NCBI RefSeq assembly: GCF_003480915.1
Contig: NZ_QUKD01000012.1
Span: forward strand, 62,227 to 126,226
Length of the DNA stretch: 64,000 nucleotides
DNA from: Parabacteroides sp. TM07-1AC
GTDB lineage: Bacteria > Bacteroidota > Bacteroidia > Bacteroidales > Tannerellaceae
Direction of reading: 5' to 3'
This document shows, piece after piece, positions 60,766 through 64,000 of this stretch (position 1 is its first letter; every line of letters starts with the position of its first letter). A program made the translations under genes and the position numbers. Below the pieces are notes generated by a model. It made no database searches. It worked only from the letters and a program-made list of their open reading frames with translations, and was not told the origin of the DNA.

Positions 60766-61591
60766 AATCCTGCGGCTTTATCACAAACCCGATCCTCAGC
60801 ATGCTTTTGAACTGATTATATTCCAGCAAATTCTCTCCGTAGCCATTATAATATTGAAGGAAGAAATATTGGTTTTCGTTATTATTGAATTTATAGCTCA
60901 GTTCTACCTGGGTATTAAAGCTGAACCATGTTTTACGTTTCGTCAGAATCACTCCGCAGTTAAAGCGTTTATTATCTGTTCGGAAATTCGTTGCCACCTG
61001 GAATATACCGTTATATTTCAGTAAGTCCTTATTATATTTTCCATCGACGATCGGTATCCATGTTTTGAACTGAGCTTCCCAGTTCTTATTAAGGACAACG
61101 GCCGCTGCAAATGTGACCTTATTCCAGCTACGGGAAGCCGTGCTATCTTTCCCGTTCGACTCATGTTCTAGCATTAAATATCCCTTACCGATATACTTAT
61201 TATGATGAATGATCAGGTGTCCCAAACCGATCCCCGGATTGAAGTTCAGGTCGCGCATAGGAAGAGATTCCTGAAAAACATTCCAGAAAGCTTTCTGAGT
61301 ATACTGGATGAAAAGATACGTATCGAAGGGTAACTTACTCTTGGTCAGACGTTGCGCAATACTTAACTGAAATTTGACATCCGAATTGGCAGCAGTCGGT
61401 TTATGCCCGATCGTCGTTCCTCCAATGAAATAATTATCTTTAAACAAAGTAAAATAAGGAGCTTTATCCAATACCGCACGTACACTGTCTGCATTATATT
61501 CCAGCTTGGGATCCTGAACCAATACCTGGGAGAAAACGGAGACAAAGCCGGACAGAAATAAGACAAACAGAAATATAGTTATCCTTTTCAT
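60752..61591 (-). CDS. pldA: Outer membrane phospholipase A
   Basis: 279 residues starting MKRITIFLFVLFLSGFVSVFSQ, a signal peptide. The catalytic motif is GYLMLEHESNGKDSTASRSWNKV (His and Ser near 142-144 with the Asn later), and the closing strands contain FFLQYYNGYGENLLEYN, which binds calcium in OMPLA. It hydrolyses phospholipids in the outer membrane leaflet after damage. A longer frame adds 22 hydrophobic residues and would spoil the signal peptide. Confidence 0.9.
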   Translation of the reverse strand: MKRITIFLFVLFLSGFVSVFSQVLVQDPKLEYNADSVRAVLDKAPYFTLFKDNYFIGGTTIGHKPTAANSDVKFQLSIAQRLTKSKLPFDTYLFIQYTQKAFWNVFQESLPMRDLNFNPGIGLGHLIIHHNKYIGKGYLMLEHESNGKDSTASRSWNKVTFAAAVVLNKNWEAQFKTWIPIVDGKYNKDLLKYNGIFQVATNFRTDNKRFNCGVILTKRKTWFSFNTQVELSYKFNNNENQYFFLQYYNGYGENLLEYNQFKSMLRIGFVIKPQDFSIY

Positions 61592-61755
61592 ATATAATAT
61601 TATTGTATGTAAAATCAATAAAAACAAAGCAAAGATAACAAGCGTACCATCAAACAATTCTCCCCGATTCCCTGAATTATGGTCAATTCAGTTACCTTTT
61701 CTTTATTAATAACCATTTCTTATCCGGTAAGTTCATTTTTTATATCTTTGTCTGC

Positions 61756-63549
61756 ATGGAAAAAGTATATCAATATTATCAGGATACAATAGCAGCATAC
61801 ACACGCCGCTCGGACAATCTAAGAAAGAAAATACATTTGATAGGAACAATACGCCTGCTGCTCGTAGCCGGACTTCTTGCCGCCATATGGTTTTTAAAAG
61901 CTGAAAACTGGATGATGCTGGCAGGAGCTGTGGTTCTGTTCCTTATTCCTTTTGTCGGGCTGATGGTCTATCATACGTTTTTGTCATCGAAAAAATCGTA
62001 TGCCGATGTTCTTATATCACTCTGCAACAATGAGCTGAAAGGACTGGATTATGACTTCAGCGCTTTCAACGGAGCACCTGAAAAAAGCAGCGGAGAACAT
62101 TCTTTCAGCCTGGACCTGGACCTTTTCGGCAACCGTTCCATCTTCCAATCGATCAACCGTACGGTCACTTCCGTAGGAAAAGAGAGGCTTGCCGACTGGT
62201 TTATCAATCCTCTCACCGATAAAGAGGAAATTCTCAAACGGCAGGAAGCGATCCTCGAACTCAGCGAAATGACGCAGTTGAGACAACATTTCTATGTTAC
62301 CGGCATGCTGCATCCCGGAGAAAAAGGAGATATTCGTACGCTGATCTCACTGACGGACTATCAGCCGGCGTTTATCACCAGTTTGCTTTGGAAAAGCCTG
62401 ATGTGGATCATTCCGGCCATATGGATTGTTCTGATCGTGGGAGCATCGGTCGGCTCAATCCCTTTTGCTCCGTTAGGCATATTCTTCGCCATTGCATTTC
62501 TTATTTCCAACCTGCGGGCAAAACAGATCAGCACACTTCACAATTCAGTGAATAAGATGGAAAAAATACTATACACCTATTCTTCACTGATCAAAAGTAT
62601 TGAAGGTGATATTTTCAAATCCTCCGAACTGGCAACGATCAGCAGTCGATTCAACGGACCGGAGGGAACAGCTTCCCGTTCATTGAAAAAGTTATCCCGC
62701 TGTATCGGAGCCCTCGACCAACGAATCAGCTTTATGGGAATCATCCTGAACATATTCATCCTGCGTGATACCCGGACAGCAATCAGGCTGGAACGCTGGA
62801 TACAGGCACATGTCAAAGATATTCCTTTGTGGTTCGATGCTTTGGAGAAGTTCGATGCGTATAGTTCGCTGGGCGGCTTCGCATTCAATCATCCAAGTTA
62901 CATTTATCCGGAAATAGCAGACACTTACTTCAAGATGAGCGGCAAGGCTTTGGGACATCCTCTCCTTCGTCGGGAAGTCTGTGTAAGAAACGATATATCC
63001 ATCGAGAAAAATCCCTGGTTCCTGATTATTACCGGAGCGAATATGGCAGGAAAAAGTACTTACCTGCGAACTATCGGGGTCAATTATTTGCTGGCTTGTA
63101 TCGGTGCTCCGGTTTGTGCGAAGGCTTTAACCGTCTATCCGGCAAAGATGGTGACCAGCCTGCGTACTTCCGACTCGCTGGTCAGCAACGAATCTTATTT
63201 CTTCGCCGAACTGAAACGGTTGAAGATGATCATCGACCGCCTGCAGCAAGGCGAACAATTATTCATCATCCTGGATGAAATCCTGAAAGGAACCAATTCC
63301 ATCGACAAGCAGAAAGGTTCGATCGCCCTGATGAAACAGCTTGTTTCTTATCAGGCTTGCGGCATCATCGCCACACACGACCTGGTATTAGGTGAACTGG
63401 AAAAGGAGTTCCCTGATCAGATTAAAAACTACCGCTTTGAGGCAGATATCCAAAACGAAGAACTAACGTTCTCCTATCAATTAAGGGAAGGCATTGCCCA
63501 AAATATGAATGCTTGCTTCCTGATGAAGAAAATGGGAATAACCGTTTAA
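61756..63549 (+). CDS. Membrane-anchored MutS-related ATPase
   Basis: 597 residues. Two N-terminal helices (residues about 30-75) and two more near 205-255 embed it in the membrane. The C-terminal MutS ATPase has GANMAGKSTYLRTIG (about 426), SYFFAELKRLKMI, Walker B FIILDEILKGTNSIDK and ATHDLVLGELE. It lacks the mismatch-binding and connector domains of MutS1, so it is unlikely to do mismatch repair. Role unknown. A TATCTTTG -7 box (61743-61750) lies only 5 bases before the ATG, so the mRNA may be leaderless. Confidence 0.9.
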   Translation: MEKVYQYYQDTIAAYTRRSDNLRKKIHLIGTIRLLLVAGLLAAIWFLKAENWMMLAGAVVLFLIPFVGLMVYHTFLSSKKSYADVLISLCNNELKGLDYDFSAFNGAPEKSSGEHSFSLDLDLFGNRSIFQSINRTVTSVGKERLADWFINPLTDKEEILKRQEAILELSEMTQLRQHFYVTGMLHPGEKGDIRTLISLTDYQPAFITSLLWKSLMWIIPAIWIVLIVGASVGSIPFAPLGIFFAIAFLISNLRAKQISTLHNSVNKMEKILYTYSSLIKSIEGDIFKSSELATISSRFNGPEGTASRSLKKLSRCIGALDQRISFMGIILNIFILRDTRTAIRLERWIQAHVKDIPLWFDALEKFDAYSSLGGFAFNHPSYIYPEIADTYFKMSGKALGHPLLRREVCVRNDISIEKNPWFLIITGANMAGKSTYLRTIGVNYLLACIGAPVCAKALTVYPAKMVTSLRTSDSLVSNESYFFAELKRLKMIIDRLQQGEQLFIILDEILKGTNSIDKQKGSIALMKQLVSYQACGIIATHDLVLGELEKEFPDQIKNYRFEADIQNEELTFSYQLREGIAQNMNACFLMKKMGITV

Positions 63550-63550
63550 A

Positions 63551-63586
63551 AGAGGTTGTGTCTGCATTTTGACACAACCTCTTTTA
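63551..63586 (+). terminator. Terminator of the MutS-related gene
   Basis: A 12-bp perfect stem AGAGGTTGTGTC/GACACAACCTCT with an 8-base loop, followed by TTTTA, starting directly after the stop codon. The opposite strand has a short T-run as well (CTTTTAAAC), so it could work both ways. Confidence 0.85.
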
Positions 63587-63617
63587 TGTTTTATAGTTCT
63601 GCTATATAGCCTTTAGC

Positions 63618-64000
63618 CTATTCAGTTTTTTTCTCATTCATTTGGTAACAAGTTAGTATTATCCAATTGTACGGGGTTCCAAATAGACCAATAACCATAG
63701 AATTAGCAAATGTAATAGAGTCCTTTCCTGCTTTTCGCAGTTCGCGCACATCTTTTTGATATTAAAAGCTATAGCAAAGAAAGGAAAGTCCATTGTAATC
63801 TTTTCCCGGATATCAGTCCTCTACTTTAGGTGTAGAAATCACCTTAAGCATCATTTTAGGATGATAAGGACAACGGCCCGTTTCTTTATAAAGTTTCTTA
63901 AAAATTGTCAAGATTGAGATTATCAACAACAGCATTGACTATGCGGACCGGGTCGTTCGCAGCTATATTTTCATCAATTCTTTGTGGAAAAAAAACGATT
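63618..64000 (-). pseudogene. Remnant of an IS1182-type transposase
   Basis: On the minus strand the piece entering from the window edge reads PQRIDENIAANDPVRIVNAVVDNLNLDNF, then after a frameshift LYKETGRCPYHPKMMLKVIS, the typical N-terminus of IS1182 transposases. It then jumps to DIREKITMDFPFFAIAFNIKKMCA, typical of the C-terminal end, followed by another frameshift and a tail. The catalytic middle is deleted. It is a dead, internally deleted copy; the 5' end lies outside the window. The family is called from recall. Confidence 0.65.

Overview
This window looks like chromosomal DNA of a gut Bacteroidales, most likely Parabacteroides or a close relative. The evidence is the Bacteroidales -7 promoter box (TAnnTTTG), start codons without clear Shine-Dalgarno sites, typical Bacteroidetes families (BT4734-like primase, HU-related TIGR01201 protein, DUF4250, DUF5715, DUF6078, PepSY-like lipoprotein, GH2 beta-galactosidase) and menaquinone and anaerobic C4-dicarboxylate genes. 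The genus is my inference from recalled families; nothing here proves it. I saw no tRNA or rRNA genes.

Layout. 1-3936: end of a type I-C CRISPR-Cas locus (3' part of cas1, cas2, leader, short array) with cas3 facing it from the far side. An extra inverted repeat lies between the array and cas3. 4005-6850: a primase/helicase gene enclosed by 47-bp inverted repeats, an HU-like gene and a block of four 22-bp iterons. 6904-12283: MFS exporter, tpx, rmuC, a HEPN/MNT toxin-antitoxin pair, dgkA, DUF4250 and a PAP2 phosphatase. 12383-25007: one large minus-strand operon of membrane fusion protein, ABC ATPase and four tandem pairs of FtsX/MacB-type permeases. It has two sigma-54 promoters, each with the same upstream palindrome at the same distance. 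25215-26054: a PepSY-like lipoprotein. 26068-26519: a non-coding MITE-like element. 26615-41851: mostly housekeeping and metabolic genes (GH2, Dcu transporter, thioredoxin, phoH, purC, menG, aroE, a radical-SAM DNA repair pair, an AraC regulator, a drug exporter, a glycosyltransferase) and a small RelE/ParE-type toxin-antitoxin pair. 41855-50440: LolC/E-like permease, aminotransferase, YitT, small envelope protein, DinB, ECF sigma factor, MFS and ABC-F.

50,700-60,765 is a defence-type island. A MazG-like pyrophosphohydrolase is translationally coupled to a nuclease-helicase-S24 peptidase fusion. A DUF6078 gene follows, then a complete Wadjet type I operon (jetABCD) in which jetA has an in-frame TGA. 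The window closes with outer-membrane phospholipase A, a membrane-anchored MutS-related ATPase and the remains of an IS1182-type transposase.

The two best candidates for something undescribed are: (i) the MazG plus PD-(D/E)XK/DUF2075/S24 fusion, whose C-terminus keeps a Cys-Gly site and catalytic Ser at the same separation as UmuD; and (ii) the inverted-repeat-bounded primase with its HU gene and phased iterons. Also notable are a cas3 mRNA that would carry a CRISPR-like hairpin in its 3' end, and duplicated sigma-54 control regions in the permease operon. All family calls are made by eye from sequence motifs; no database search was run.
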